Source: Bordetella parapertussis (lineage in GTDB: Bacteria > Pseudomonadota > Gammaproteobacteria > Burkholderiales > SG8-41). Taken from it: 36,872 nucleotides of DNA. The notes below the pieces were generated by a model, which had not been told where the DNA came from, made no database searches, and was given only the letters and a program-made list of their open reading frames with translations. Positions within the stretch are counted from its first letter, which is position 1; each line of letters starts with the position of its first letter. Location: positions 1-36,872 of the forward strand of contig CAMBCF010000047.1 of NCBI GenBank assembly GCA_945864585.1, given 5' to 3'. Positions 14,436 to 22,014 of the stretch are shown in pieces. The translations under genes were made by a program, and so were the position numbers.

Positions 14436-15974
14436 GTGACCCATCGCCGCACATTTTTGCTGGCGGCTTGCGGCGCCCTGCTCGGCGCGTTGCCGCCGCG
14501 CCTGCTCGCACAACCGCGTTTCACGAAAAACCCATTCACACTGGGTGTCGCATCCGGTTACCCGCAAGCGGATGGCATTGTTTTGTGGACGCGACTTGCA
14601 CCTGACCCGCTCAATGGCGGCGGCATGCCCTATGCTGCGGTAGAAGTGGTGTGGGAAATCGCGGACAGCGAATCCTTCAGCACTGTGCTGCGCAAAGGCG
14701 TTGAACGCGCCATGCCGGAACTGGCTCACTCCGTGCATGCCGAAATTAAAGGTCTGCAGCCCGCGCGCTGGTACTGGTATCGCTTCCATGCGGGCGCAGC
14801 AACCAGCGCGGTAGGTCGCTTTCGCACTGCGCCCGCCGCCGCTGCCGCGAACGGCCGCTTGCGTTTCGCGCTGGCCTCGTGCCAGCAGTATGAGCAGGGT
14901 TATTTCAGCGCCTATCGCCACATGGTGCGCGAAGATCTGGATCTGGTGATCCATGTCGGCGATTACATTTACGAGTCCTCGTGGGGCAGCAACCGGGTGC
15001 GCAGCCACGACAGCCCAGAAGCGGTGACACTCGGCGACTATCGCAATCGTTATGCGTTGTATAAAAGCGATGCAGATCTGCAGGCGGCACACGCGGCGTT
15101 TGCGTGGCTGGTGACTTGGGATGACCACGAAGTCAGCAACGACTACGCGAATGACCGTTCGCAGTATCTCGATCCGCCCGCCGAATTTCTGCAGCGCCGC
15201 GCGGCGGCGTATCAGGCCTACTACGAGCATATGCCCTTGCCCGCATCGGCGCGCCCGCGCGGCCCGCACGCGCAGCTGTATATGCAAGCCGCGTTTGGAC
15301 AACTCGCACGTTTTTATGTGCTCGATGACCGGCAATACCGTTCGCACCAGGTGTGCGCGCGCCCCGGACGCGGCGGCAGCGCGGTGGTTAATACAGGGGA
15401 ATGTGCGCAACGCCTGTCGCCGGAACTCACCCTGCTCGGCATCGAGCAGGAACGCTGGCTCGAAGCGGCACTGGCGAAATCCACCGCAGGCTGGAACATC
15501 ATCGCGCAGCAAACCCTGATGGCGCAGCACAATCGCTCGGGCACCGAGCCCAGCTACTGGACGGACGGCTGGGATGGCTACCCCAAGGCGCGCGAGCGCC
15601 TGCTCGGCTTCATCGCGGCGCGCAGGATCAGCAATCCACTGGTGCTCGGCGGCGATGTGCATACCGGCATCGTCGCCGATCTCAAAGTCGATTTCGACGA
15701 TCCGCAATCGCCGGTGGTGGCGACGGAATTCGTCGGCACCTCGATCAGCTCGCAGGGACCCAACCTGAAAACCTCAGAAGCCGCGCGTCTTAACAACCCG
15801 CATTTAAAATTCCACGATGGGACCCGACGCGGCTACACCGCGTTCGATCTCACGCCCGCACAATGCCAGGTGCGGATGCGCACGCTTTCCCGGGTAACCG
15901 ACCCGCGCGCGGTCATAAAAGATGCGGCGGGGTTTGTGGTTGAAACGGGTAAACCCGGTGCACACAACGCGTAA
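14436..15974 (+). CDS. phoD: PhoD-family alkaline phosphatase/phosphodiesterase
   Basis: 512 residues from a GTG. A twin-arginine signal (THRRTFLLAACGALLGALPP) fits Tat export. An N-terminal PhoD domain (PFTLGVASGYPQADGIVLWT) precedes the phosphatase domain: ALASCQQYEQGYF (Cys149), HVGDYIYE (Asp176), TWDDHEVSNDYA (Asp229-Asp230-His231), and LVLGGDVHTG near the C-terminus. Family members bind Fe3+ and Ca2+ and release phosphate from phosphomono- and diesters outside the cytoplasm. It follows the 51-codon frame by 2 bp and seems to belong to the same operon, which is unusual for a phosphate-scavenging enzyme. No Pho-box search was possible by eye. Confidence 0.92.
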   Translation: MTHRRTFLLAACGALLGALPPRLLAQPRFTKNPFTLGVASGYPQADGIVLWTRLAPDPLNGGGMPYAAVEVVWEIADSESFSTVLRKGVERAMPELAHSVHAEIKGLQPARWYWYRFHAGAATSAVGRFRTAPAAAAANGRLRFALASCQQYEQGYFSAYRHMVREDLDLVIHVGDYIYESSWGSNRVRSHDSPEAVTLGDYRNRYALYKSDADLQAAHAAFAWLVTWDDHEVSNDYANDRSQYLDPPAEFLQRRAAAYQAYYEHMPLPASARPRGPHAQLYMQAAFGQLARFYVLDDRQYRSHQVCARPGRGGSAVVNTGECAQRLSPELTLLGIEQERWLEAALAKSTAGWNIIAQQTLMAQHNRSGTEPSYWTDGWDGYPKARERLLGFIAARRISNPLVLGGDVHTGIVADLKVDFDDPQSPVVATEFVGTSISSQGPNLKTSEAARLNNPHLKFHDGTRRGYTAFDLTPAQCQVRMRTLSRVTDPRAVIKDAAGFVVETGKPGAHNA

Positions 15975-15993
15975 AAAAACAATTAGCTACATC
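15975..15993 (+). repeat. AT-rich motif copy
   Basis: AAAAACAATTAGCTACATC begins directly after the phoD stop codon and lies 88 bp before the amidohydrolase start. A GCGTCATTAAAC segment follows about 20 bp later; a GCGTCACTAAAC segment follows the copy at 18381 at greater distance. Confidence 0.55.
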
Positions 15994-16080
15994 GTATTCT
16001 CCAATGAGAAAGCGCGTCATTAAACAACCCATGAGAAACTGTAGCGAACGCACTCACTAAACCCACGGGAGATAGAAGCA

Positions 16081-16890
16081 ATGTTGATCGTAGACACGCA
16101 AGTACACATCTGGAGCAGCGGCACGCCGGTGCATATCCATCGCCAGACCAGCTCGTACAGCAAAGACGAGTTGCTGCGCGACATGGATAGCGCGGGCGTT
16201 AACGGCGCGTTGTTACATCCGCCGAGTTGGGATGTGATGGCGAACGAGGTGGCCATTACCGCAGCGAAGCAGCACCCGGACCGTCTCGCCATACTGGGCT
16301 TCTTTGATGTGGCGCGCGCCGAAAATCGTTCGCTGATCGACATCTGGAAAAATCAACCGGGCATGCTGGGGCTGCGTTTCGCGTTTTTAAAACCCGGCGA
16401 AGAAAACCGCATGGTCGATGGCACGCTCGATTGGTTATGGCCGGCTGCCGAGCGCGCGGGCATACCGATAGGCTTGCTGGTCCCCAATCGCTGCAAAGTG
16501 GTGGGCGAAATCGCAGCCAAACATCCTGCGCTCAAGCTGTTGGTCGATCACATGGCGCGGCCGCGATTCAGTGTGGATGATGCAGGGTTTTCAGACTTGG
16601 CTGAGCTGCTGGCGCTGGCGAAATATCCGAATGTTGCAGTCAAGGCGAGCGGCGGGCCGAGCTATTCCAGCGAGATCTATCCGTATCGCAACATTCACCG
16701 CTACATCCAGCAGATTTTCGACGCCTTCGGCCCCGAGCGCATGTTCTGGGGTACCGACATTACGCGCATGCCCTGCACTTATCGTCAGTGCGTGACCATG
16801 TACACCGAGGAAATGCGGTGGCTCAAAGGACGCGATCTGGAACTGGTGATGGGACGCGCGCTGTGCAATTTTATTGGATGGAAGTTATAG
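16081..16890 (+). CDS. Amidohydrolase family 2 (metal-dependent hydrolase)
   Basis: 269 residues. The start has GGGAGA upstream. The fold is the amidohydrolase-2 barrel: DTQVHIW at the N-terminus, LLVDHMARPRF (His157), VAVKASGG, and MFWGTDITRMP (Asp226). In the first motif the usual His-x-His is Gln7-x-His9. This may be a subfamily trait and suggests a single metal ion. Related proteins hydrolyse or decarboxylate lactones and aromatic or dicarboxylic acids. It lies between phoD and a TauD-like dioxygenase, on the same strand as the MR/MLE gene, so a shared breakdown pathway is plausible but not shown. Confidence 0.85.
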   Translation: MLIVDTQVHIWSSGTPVHIHRQTSSYSKDELLRDMDSAGVNGALLHPPSWDVMANEVAITAAKQHPDRLAILGFFDVARAENRSLIDIWKNQPGMLGLRFAFLKPGEENRMVDGTLDWLWPAAERAGIPIGLLVPNRCKVVGEIAAKHPALKLLVDHMARPRFSVDDAGFSDLAELLALAKYPNVAVKASGGPSYSSEIYPYRNIHRYIQQIFDAFGPERMFWGTDITRMPCTYRQCVTMYTEEMRWLKGRDLELVMGRALCNFIGWKL

Positions 16891-16932
16891 GTAAAATGAA
16901 CAGCAGTTAAAGTCTTTCAATGGAGAATGCCC

Positions 16933-17898
16933 ATGCCAACATCAACCCAGCCTGTGCTACGCGCTGCCAGCCACGCCAACACCCTCGCCACCTTTAAAGT
17001 CATCCCCACCGGCGCCGCGGTAGGCGCGGAAATTCGCGGCATGGATTTGTCGCAGCCGGTTCCCGAGGAGGTGAAAGACGCGTTGCGCAAGGCGTGGGCG
17101 CAGCACATGGTCATCTACTGGCGTGGACAAAAAATAGACGATGAACAATTGATGGCGGTTTCCGGCGTATTCGGTCCGCCGCACGAAGCCGCCGCGCGCA
17201 AATACCATCTCAGTGTGGGCGCAAAAGTGGATGACGATTTCATGATTTCCCGGCATCCCAGCGTAAGTATCATTTCCAACATCGGGCCTAACGGCAAACC
17301 GGTGATGGATAACGGCGGGCTCGGCAGTTACGAGGTGGTGTGGCACACCGACAACTCATACGTAAAAACGCCTCCTGCGGGCAGCATGCTGTATTCGCTG
17401 GAAGTGCCGGTGAACGGCGGTGGCGACACCTCATTCAACAATCAGTATCAGGCCTACGACGATCTGCCTGACGATCTGAAGCGCGCCATCGAGGGCAAAT
17501 CGCAGGTGCATGACTCCAGCCGCAACAGCGCCGGCGTGCTGCGCCCCGGCGTCAAACTCCCCACCCGACCGGAAGAAGTCGAAGGTCCCACCCACCCGCT
17601 GGTGCGCGTGCATCCGGTCAGCGGCAAACGCGCGCTGTATCTGGGCCGCCGCCGCGTATGGCCGTCGAACTACATCATCGGCATGGCCACTGGCGACAGC
17701 GAAGCCCTGCTCGATAAGCTGTGGGCGCACGCGACACAAGAGAAATACGCTTGGACGCATTATTGGCAGGCCGGCGACATCATTCTGTGGGACAACCGCT
17801 GCTGCATGCACTACCGCACCGAAGTCGATGTCATGCAGCGGCGCATCATGCATCGCACAACCATCAAGGGCGAGGTGGTGCAGGCGCCGTGGCAGTAG
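16933..17898 (+). CDS. TauD/TfdA-family Fe(II)/2-oxoglutarate dioxygenase
   Basis: 321 residues; the ATG at 16933 is favoured because TGGAG lies 7 bp upstream. A double-stranded beta-helix is indicated by the iron ligands: His138-x-Asp140 in VVWHTDNSY and distal His293 in CCMHYR, with Arg308 after it for 2-oxoglutarate binding. The family hydroxylates small organic acids, including taurine and 2,4-D. Segments such as HPSVSIISNIGPNGKPV and RPGVKLPTRPEEVEGPTHPL are seen, but the substrate is unknown. It closes the catabolic-looking cluster, and a palindromic element starts about 20 bp after its stop. Confidence 0.92.
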   Translation: MPTSTQPVLRAASHANTLATFKVIPTGAAVGAEIRGMDLSQPVPEEVKDALRKAWAQHMVIYWRGQKIDDEQLMAVSGVFGPPHEAAARKYHLSVGAKVDDDFMISRHPSVSIISNIGPNGKPVMDNGGLGSYEVVWHTDNSYVKTPPAGSMLYSLEVPVNGGGDTSFNNQYQAYDDLPDDLKRAIEGKSQVHDSSRNSAGVLRPGVKLPTRPEEVEGPTHPLVRVHPVSGKRALYLGRRRVWPSNYIIGMATGDSEALLDKLWAHATQEKYAWTHYWQAGDIILWDNRCCMHYRTEVDVMQRRIMHRTTIKGEVVQAPWQ

Positions 17899-17918
17899 GC
17901 CAGACATTTCTCCCCTCT

Positions 17919-18120
17919 CCCGCCGGGCTAGTCTATGCACACAACTTTGAGTGCGAGAGCATGTAGCCCGGAAGAAGGCCATGGATTTTCATGGCCGTAT
18001 TCCGGGGAAGTGTGGATGGATGAACTCGCGTGCTGTCGATGCGCCGTGCTTCTTCCCCGGAATACGTCCTGCGGACTTCTTCCGGGCTACGGAGATGTGT
18101 GCATAGATTAGCCCGCCGGG
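17919..18120. repeat. Nested inverted-repeat element (MITE-like)
   Basis: Three sets of arms fit inside each other. The outer arms are at 17919-17943 and 18096-18120 (core GGGCTAGTCTATGCACACA). The middle arms are at about 17963-17979 and 18075-18091 (GTAGCCCGGAAGAAGGC). The inner arms are at about 17998-18010 and 18049-18065 (GTATTCCGGGGAAG). The unit is about 200 bp, has no coding capacity and could form a long hairpin. The GTAGCCCGGA-type arms resemble palindromic repeats common in Beta- and Gammaproteobacteria. No target-site duplication is obvious. Confidence 0.75.
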
Positions 18121-18167
18121 ACAAGGGCACACTTGAAGCGGAGCAGAGGGGCCGGGGGTGAGGGAAA

Positions 18168-18392
18168 ATGTTGCGCCGATTACTGACTGCTGTTCTGTTG
18201 TTGGTAGTGGGGTTACTCTCCGGCTGCGGTACGATAAACGCCTCCCTCAAAGATAACGAAGGTCGCGAGGTATTGCTATTAGGCCACGACCCGGTAGCCT
18301 ACTTCACGCTGGGCAAGCCGATGCGCGGCTACCCTGCCATCACCGCCACACACGAAGGCAAAACCTATTACTTCCTCAATAAAAACAAATAG
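18168..18392 (+). pseudogene. Truncated YHS-domain lipoprotein
   Basis: 74 codons. The GGGTGAGGGA upstream is a good ribosome-binding site. A lipoprotein signal ends at LLSGCG (lipobox with Cys). The following GREVLLLGHDPVAYFTLGKP, then MRGYPAITATHEGKTYYFLN, matches the start of a YHS domain, which normally continues about 25 residues and ends in a Tyr-Gly-Gly-x-Cys segment. Here the frame stops at FLNKNK, and the stop codon lies inside a copy of the AT-rich motif at 18381-18399. The downstream sequence shows no remaining YHS end in any frame I read, so the 3' end has been lost. The product may still be made but lacks the conserved Cys end. Confidence 0.6.
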
Positions 18393-18399
18393 TTAAAAT
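18381..18399 (+). repeat. AT-rich motif copy
   Basis: AAAAACAAATAGTTAAAAT contains the TAG stop codon of the truncated YHS gene. It sits exactly where homology to YHS proteins ends. Confidence 0.5.
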
Positions 18400-18515
18400 T
18401 CTTTCCCAGCCGAAACAATTTAACCAGGATGAAGTGCGTCACTAAACGCTATACCTTGTCACAACTATCAATCTTTGATAGCTTGATCGGATAGATAACC
18501 CCGTGAGGCACTGCC

Positions 18516-18785
18516 ATGCCGTCAAGCTATGTAATCGGTGAGCATTTTGAGACCTTCATCAAGGCTCAGATTCAGCAAGGGCGCTACGCCAGCGCCAGCG
18601 AAGTCATCCGTGAAGGGTTGCGCACACTGGAAGAGCGCGAAAAATTCCGCGCCGTGAAGCTCGAAGCCTTGCGCGCGGAGATTCAGAAGGGCGCTGACAG
18701 CGGCCCCGGCATTCCGGCCGAAGAAGTGTTTGCAAAGGTGCGCGCGCGCATTAAGCAAGAAATCGCCAAGCGCGCTGGCAAGTAG
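18516..18785 (+). CDS. parD: ParD-family antitoxin
   Basis: 89 residues. The N-terminal ribbon-helix-helix (SYVIGEHFETFIKAQIQQGR, then YASASEVIREGLRTLEERE) is characteristic of CC2985-type ParD antitoxins, which bind DNA and neutralise ParE. A C-terminal extension of charged helix follows (VFAKVRARIKQEIAKRAGK). The toxin reading frame overlaps the stop codon by one base (TAGTG), the usual coupled layout, but the toxin is broken. The antitoxin is therefore an orphan, perhaps retained as a repressor or as an immunity to other ParE toxins. Confidence 0.9.
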   Translation: MPSSYVIGEHFETFIKAQIQQGRYASASEVIREGLRTLEEREKFRAVKLEALRAEIQKGADSGPGIPAEEVFAKVRARIKQEIAKRAGK

Positions 18786-18873
18786 TGCGCGTTGAGTTTT
18801 CAGCAACTGCGGAAGACGATCTGATCGACATCGCAGTCTAATTGGAAGTGACGATTTCGACACTGCTGACTGA
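18785..18873 (+). pseudogene. Degraded ParE toxin fragment
   Basis: The frame from GTG 18785 reads VRVEFSATAEDDLIDIAV and stops at TAA (18841). This is the N-terminus of ParE. A one-base shift continues it as IGSDDFDTAD up to TGA (18871-18873), which fits the next helix. After this the sequence no longer resembles ParE, and the Hsp15 gene ends at 18900. The toxin is thus both frameshifted and missing its catalytic core. Confidence 0.7.
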
Positions 18874-18899
18874 CTCTCAAGTTTGCCCGCAACGAATTT

Positions 18900-19274
18900 C
18901 TACGCATCACGCCAGCGCTCTAATTCCCGCCGCTCGCGCTTGGTCGGCCTGCCACGGCCGCTACGCTCCAGCGATGGCTCCGCCGCCAGCTTGCGCAACG
19001 CAGATTGTTCCGCGCGGCGCGCTACACTTTCTGACGTTTCCTGATATAAGCTTTGGGCTACCGGCGCCGGGCCGCGCTTATCGCTGAGTTGCAGCACGCG
19101 TAAGGTCCAATCCTGCATGGCGATGTGCATATCGATGCGGTCACCGGCACGCATATCTTTCGCGGGTTTCACACGCTCGCCATTCAGTTTGACCTTGCCG
19201 CCTTCAAGCGCCTGTTGCGCCAGCGTGCGCGTTTTGTAAAAGCGCGCGGCCCACAGCCATTTGTCGATGCGCAT
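18900..19274 (-). CDS. hslR: Heat-shock protein Hsp15 (S4-domain RNA-binding protein)
   Basis: 124 residues from the ATG at 19274. The N-terminal S4 domain (MRIDKWLWAARFYKTRTLAQ, then ALEGGKVKLNGERVKPAKDM) is followed by a basic C-terminal tail (SGRGRPTKRERRELERWRDA), as in Hsp15. Hsp15 binds stalled 50S subunits carrying a nascent chain and helps recycle them. The start is unusually close (13 bp) to the end of the upstream membrane-protein gene on the same strand. No strong ribosome-binding site is visible, so translation may be coupled. Confidence 0.9.
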   Translation of the reverse strand: MRIDKWLWAARFYKTRTLAQQALEGGKVKLNGERVKPAKDMRAGDRIDMHIAMQDWTLRVLQLSDKRGPAPVAQSLYQETSESVARRAEQSALRKLAAEPSLERSGRGRPTKRERRELERWRDA

Positions 19275-19287
19275 GGCGACCGCGCTG

Positions 19288-19695
19288 TTACATCGGCATG
19301 GGTTTGTTTGACAGCAACGCAAGCCAGCCGCGCGCGATGCGATACAGCACCCATAGGCCCGTCACCACCATCAGCGGAACGCCGATCAGCGCGCCGATCA
19401 GCGTAATGATCAGCAGTCCGCCGATGCAAAACCACAGCAGCGCCCACCAGAAGGTGCGAATCTGCCAACTGAAGTGTGAATCGAGAAAGGTGCCGCGCAC
19501 GTCGCTGCGCTTGACGTAATTAATGACGACCGCGATGATCGAAGGCCAGCCGGAAAGAAACGCGGTGACGATAAACGCGGTGCTGCTGATGCCGGTGATC
19601 GCGCTGAACGCATGCAGTGCGTACACCACATGCGCCACCGTTACCAGGTGACTGTCGGGCATTGCCAGTTGCAATTTACCGTCGTAATCGGCCAT
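19288..19695 (-). CDS. DUF4870-like small membrane protein
   Basis: 135 residues. A short polar start is followed by about three or four hydrophobic helices. Segments VYALHAFSAITGISSTAFIV, HFSWQIRTFWWALLWFCIGG and GVPLMVVTGLWVLYRIARGW match DUF4870-like proteins (Tic20-like, with conserved 'H...SW/Q..T' in the middle). The function is not known. It lies 13 bp upstream of hslR and may share its transcript. A REP-like hairpin repeat lies between it and the DUF2237 gene. Confidence 0.75.
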   Translation of the reverse strand: MADYDGKLQLAMPDSHLVTVAHVVYALHAFSAITGISSTAFIVTAFLSGWPSIIAVVINYVKRSDVRGTFLDSHFSWQIRTFWWALLWFCIGGLLIITLIGALIGVPLMVVTGLWVLYRIARGWLALLSNKPMPM

Positions 19696-19734
19696 TACAA
19701 TTTCCTTATAACGAATCTCAACTTGAGTTACCAG

Positions 19735-19774
19735 CCCCTCACCCTAACCCTCTCCCCGCAAGCGGGGCGAGGGA
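19735..19774. repeat. REP-like hairpin repeat
   Basis: The block begins CCCCTCACCCTAACC, and its stem CCCTCTCCCCGC with GCGGGGCGAGGG (19748-19773, two-base AA centre) forms a strong hairpin. This is a common intergenic repeat type in proteobacteria. It may act as a terminator after the DUF2237 gene. Confidence 0.7.
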
Positions 19775-19780
19775 AAGTAA

Positions 19781-20170
19781 TTAGCTCAAATCAATCGCAA
19801 ATTTTTTCAGTTCGTCCAGCGACGCGAATTCCAGCGTCGCTTCATGCGTGGCGCGCAGCACCACGCGCGGCGCGGCGTTGGCATCGAACGCTTCCTTCCA
19901 GCGCGCGGCGCACAGGCACCATTGATCGCCGGGCTTTAATCCGTCAAAACCAAACTGCGGCATCGGCGTCGACAGATCGTTGCCGCGCGCTTTGCTGAAC
20001 TCCAGAAACTCGGCGGTCAACCGCACGCACACCGCGTGCACACCCAGGTCATCGGGCCCGACATTGCAGCAGCCGTCGCGATAAAAACCTGTCACCGGGT
20101 CTTCGCTGCAGGCAACAAGTTTTTCGCCCAGCACATTGCGGGCATGTTCATGCGGATTGAATCGTCTCAT
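19781..20170 (-). CDS. DUF2237 family protein
   Basis: 129 residues. The family signature is clear: NVLGEKLVACSEDPVTGFYRDG, a CC pair (CCNVGPDDLGVHAVC), FLEFSKARGNDLSTPMPQFGF, and GDQWCLCAARWKEAF with two more Cys. The conserved cysteines could bind a metal or form disulphides. No function has been assigned to this family as far as I know. It lies 32 bp downstream of the radical SAM gene on the same strand, with an AT-rich motif copy in between. Confidence 0.88.
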   Translation of the reverse strand: MRRFNPHEHARNVLGEKLVACSEDPVTGFYRDGCCNVGPDDLGVHAVCVRLTAEFLEFSKARGNDLSTPMPQFGFDGLKPGDQWCLCAARWKEAFDANAAPRVVLRATHEATLEFASLDELKKFAIDLS

Positions 20171-20182
20171 AAAAGTCTCAAT

Positions 20183-20201
20183 TAAAACAGATAGTTACAT
20201 G
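20183..20201 (+). repeat. AT-rich motif copy
   Basis: TAAAACAGATAGTTACATG fills most of the 32-bp gap between two minus-strand genes. Spacing is tight, so a role as a long promoter is unlikely for this copy. Confidence 0.55.
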
Positions 20202-20202
20202 C

Positions 20203-21729
20203 TTACGCCGTCACATGTCGCGCCTGCCGCATACGCGCCCGCGTGGTGGCGCTGTCACCTTTGTGCTTATCGCCACGCGCAACTGCGCCGCTATCCATGA
20301 ACGCCGGCCGGCCGCGCGCGCCGCTGGCCTGGTAATCGCAGACCAGTGCTGCGGCAGCCTCGGCAGCATCAACGCCCGCCACCTGTGTCAGGTGGTCTTG
20401 CATGAACTCGCATAGCCGGTCGAAAGCGAATTCATGCGTCTTGTGCGTCTGTGCATACAACCAATCGGCGAAACGCATGAAGTTGTTGAACGGTGCGGCG
20501 CCCAGCAGCAGCGGCAACGCCTGATGAAAGCGCCCGGAGTTGCCCGCCAAATCCCAATAGCGCGCGAAGCGCGAGATGCGCTGCATGTCGGCGTAGGCGA
20601 TGCAATCGGTCGCCAGCACGTTGTACGGCGCATCGGGATTAAAGCGCAGTTGGTGCGCAGCCGTATGCCGCTCTATCGGCGCACCACGCAGGCGCTTCAG
20701 GATGCCCACCTGAATCTCATGCGGCCTCATCGCATGCAAACGGTCAAAGCCGCGGCCGAAACTCGCCAGGTCTTCGCCGGGCAGCCCGGCGATCAGATCG
20801 ACATGGATCAGCGCATTCGATTGTTCGCGCAGCCAGCGGATGTTTTTCTCGGCCTGGCTATCGTCCTGCCGGCGCGAAATGCGCGCCTGCACCTCGGGAT
20901 TGAAAGTCTGAATGCCGATTTCAAAATGCAGCGCACCCGGCGGAAAGCGTGCAATGGTTTGTTTTAACCTTTCCGGCAAATGATCCGGGATCAATTCGAA
21001 GTGCATGAACAGGTTGTCGTCCATGCGCGCCAGAAAAAAATCGAGTATGCGTTCGCTCGCCGCCACTTTGAGATTAAACGTGCGGTCGACAAAGCGGAAA
21101 TTACGCGCGCCGCGTGCATGGAGCTTTTCCAACTCGCCCATCAACGCATCCAGCTCGAACGGCCACGCGGTTTTATCCAGCGCGGACAGGCAGAACTCGC
21201 ATTTGAACGGGCAACCGCGCGAGGCCTCGACGTATATAAAGCGCTTCGCGATATCCTCATCGGTGTATTGCGCATAGGGCAGACTAAGCTGCGCGAGTGG
21301 CGGCTGTACGCCGGTAATCACCTTGGCGGCGGGCGCGCTGCCGCTGATGATTTCCTGCGCAAGTTTCGCAAACGTCACGTCGCCCCAGCCGGTGATCACG
21401 TAATCCGCCAGCATGCAGATGCGCTGTTCGCTGGTCTCGTAACTCACTTCCGGGCCGCCGAGTACCAGCGTGACGTGGGGCGCCACTTTTTTCAGCAGCG
21501 CCACCACCCGCGTGCATTCCTCGACGTTCCAGATATACACGCCGATGCCGATGATGCGCGGATTCAACGCCAGCAAATCCTCGACAATTTCAAACGCGCG
21601 CTGGCCCAGCACGAACTCGACGATGCGCGTGCGCGGCTGAAGTTCGCCCATGTTGGCGGCGAGATAGCGCAGCCCCAGCGCGGCATGCACGTAGCGCGCG
21701 TTGATGGTGGTGAGCACGATGTCAGACAT
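20203..21729 (-). CDS. B12-binding radical SAM protein (DUF4080)
   Basis: 508 residues. An N-terminal cobalamin-binding fold (TTINARYVHAALGLRYLAAN ... IIGIGVYIWNVEECTRVV ... LGGPEVSYET) precedes the radical SAM core with CPFKCEFCL (Cys173, Cys177, Cys180). The C-terminal DUF4080 domain follows (FNPDAPYNVLATDCIAYADM). B12-dependent radical SAM proteins often methylate unreactive carbon or phosphorus atoms, but no substrate is known for this group. A Gly/Arg-rich basic tail (ASGARGRPAFMDSGAVARGD) sits at the C-terminus. Confidence 0.9.
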   Translation of the reverse strand: MSDIVLTTINARYVHAALGLRYLAANMGELQPRTRIVEFVLGQRAFEIVEDLLALNPRIIGIGVYIWNVEECTRVVALLKKVAPHVTLVLGGPEVSYETSEQRICMLADYVITGWGDVTFAKLAQEIISGSAPAAKVITGVQPPLAQLSLPYAQYTDEDIAKRFIYVEASRGCPFKCEFCLSALDKTAWPFELDALMGELEKLHARGARNFRFVDRTFNLKVAASERILDFFLARMDDNLFMHFELIPDHLPERLKQTIARFPPGALHFEIGIQTFNPEVQARISRRQDDSQAEKNIRWLREQSNALIHVDLIAGLPGEDLASFGRGFDRLHAMRPHEIQVGILKRLRGAPIERHTAAHQLRFNPDAPYNVLATDCIAYADMQRISRFARYWDLAGNSGRFHQALPLLLGAAPFNNFMRFADWLYAQTHKTHEFAFDRLCEFMQDHLTQVAGVDAAEAAAALVCDYQASGARGRPAFMDSGAVARGDKHKGDSATTRARMRQARHVTA

Positions 21730-22014
21730 CGCCGTAGTCTAGCGCAGCCTTATGGCGCTGCGCCAACTAATGATGCCGCTATGGGCTTGATGCAGCGCGC
21801 GCAGTGCGCTGCGCGAGAAAACGCTACGGGCCGCTGCGTGTTTCCTGATAATCTCCGCTTCTCGCCGGCTAACATTTTTTCGCAGCGCTGCGTGACATTT
21901 ATCAGGCGCATGCCATCGGAGCTTCACCTCAAACTGTGTATACGCACGTCCAATTTTTGGTCGCGTCTGGCGCCGCGTGCAACGTGCGTTGGCGGCATTT
22001 GAACAAGAGTGCTT

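Noticed and set aside
14430-15707. A 425-codon open frame on the minus strand
   Set aside because: It is antisense to phoD, which has all its motifs, and its own translation shows no domain.
21730-22014. Small RNA or gene in the gap before the M14 peptidase
   Set aside because: Short GC-rich inverted repeats and a distant CCTGATAA/TTATCAGG pair are present, but there is no terminator, promoter or coding frame to support a gene.
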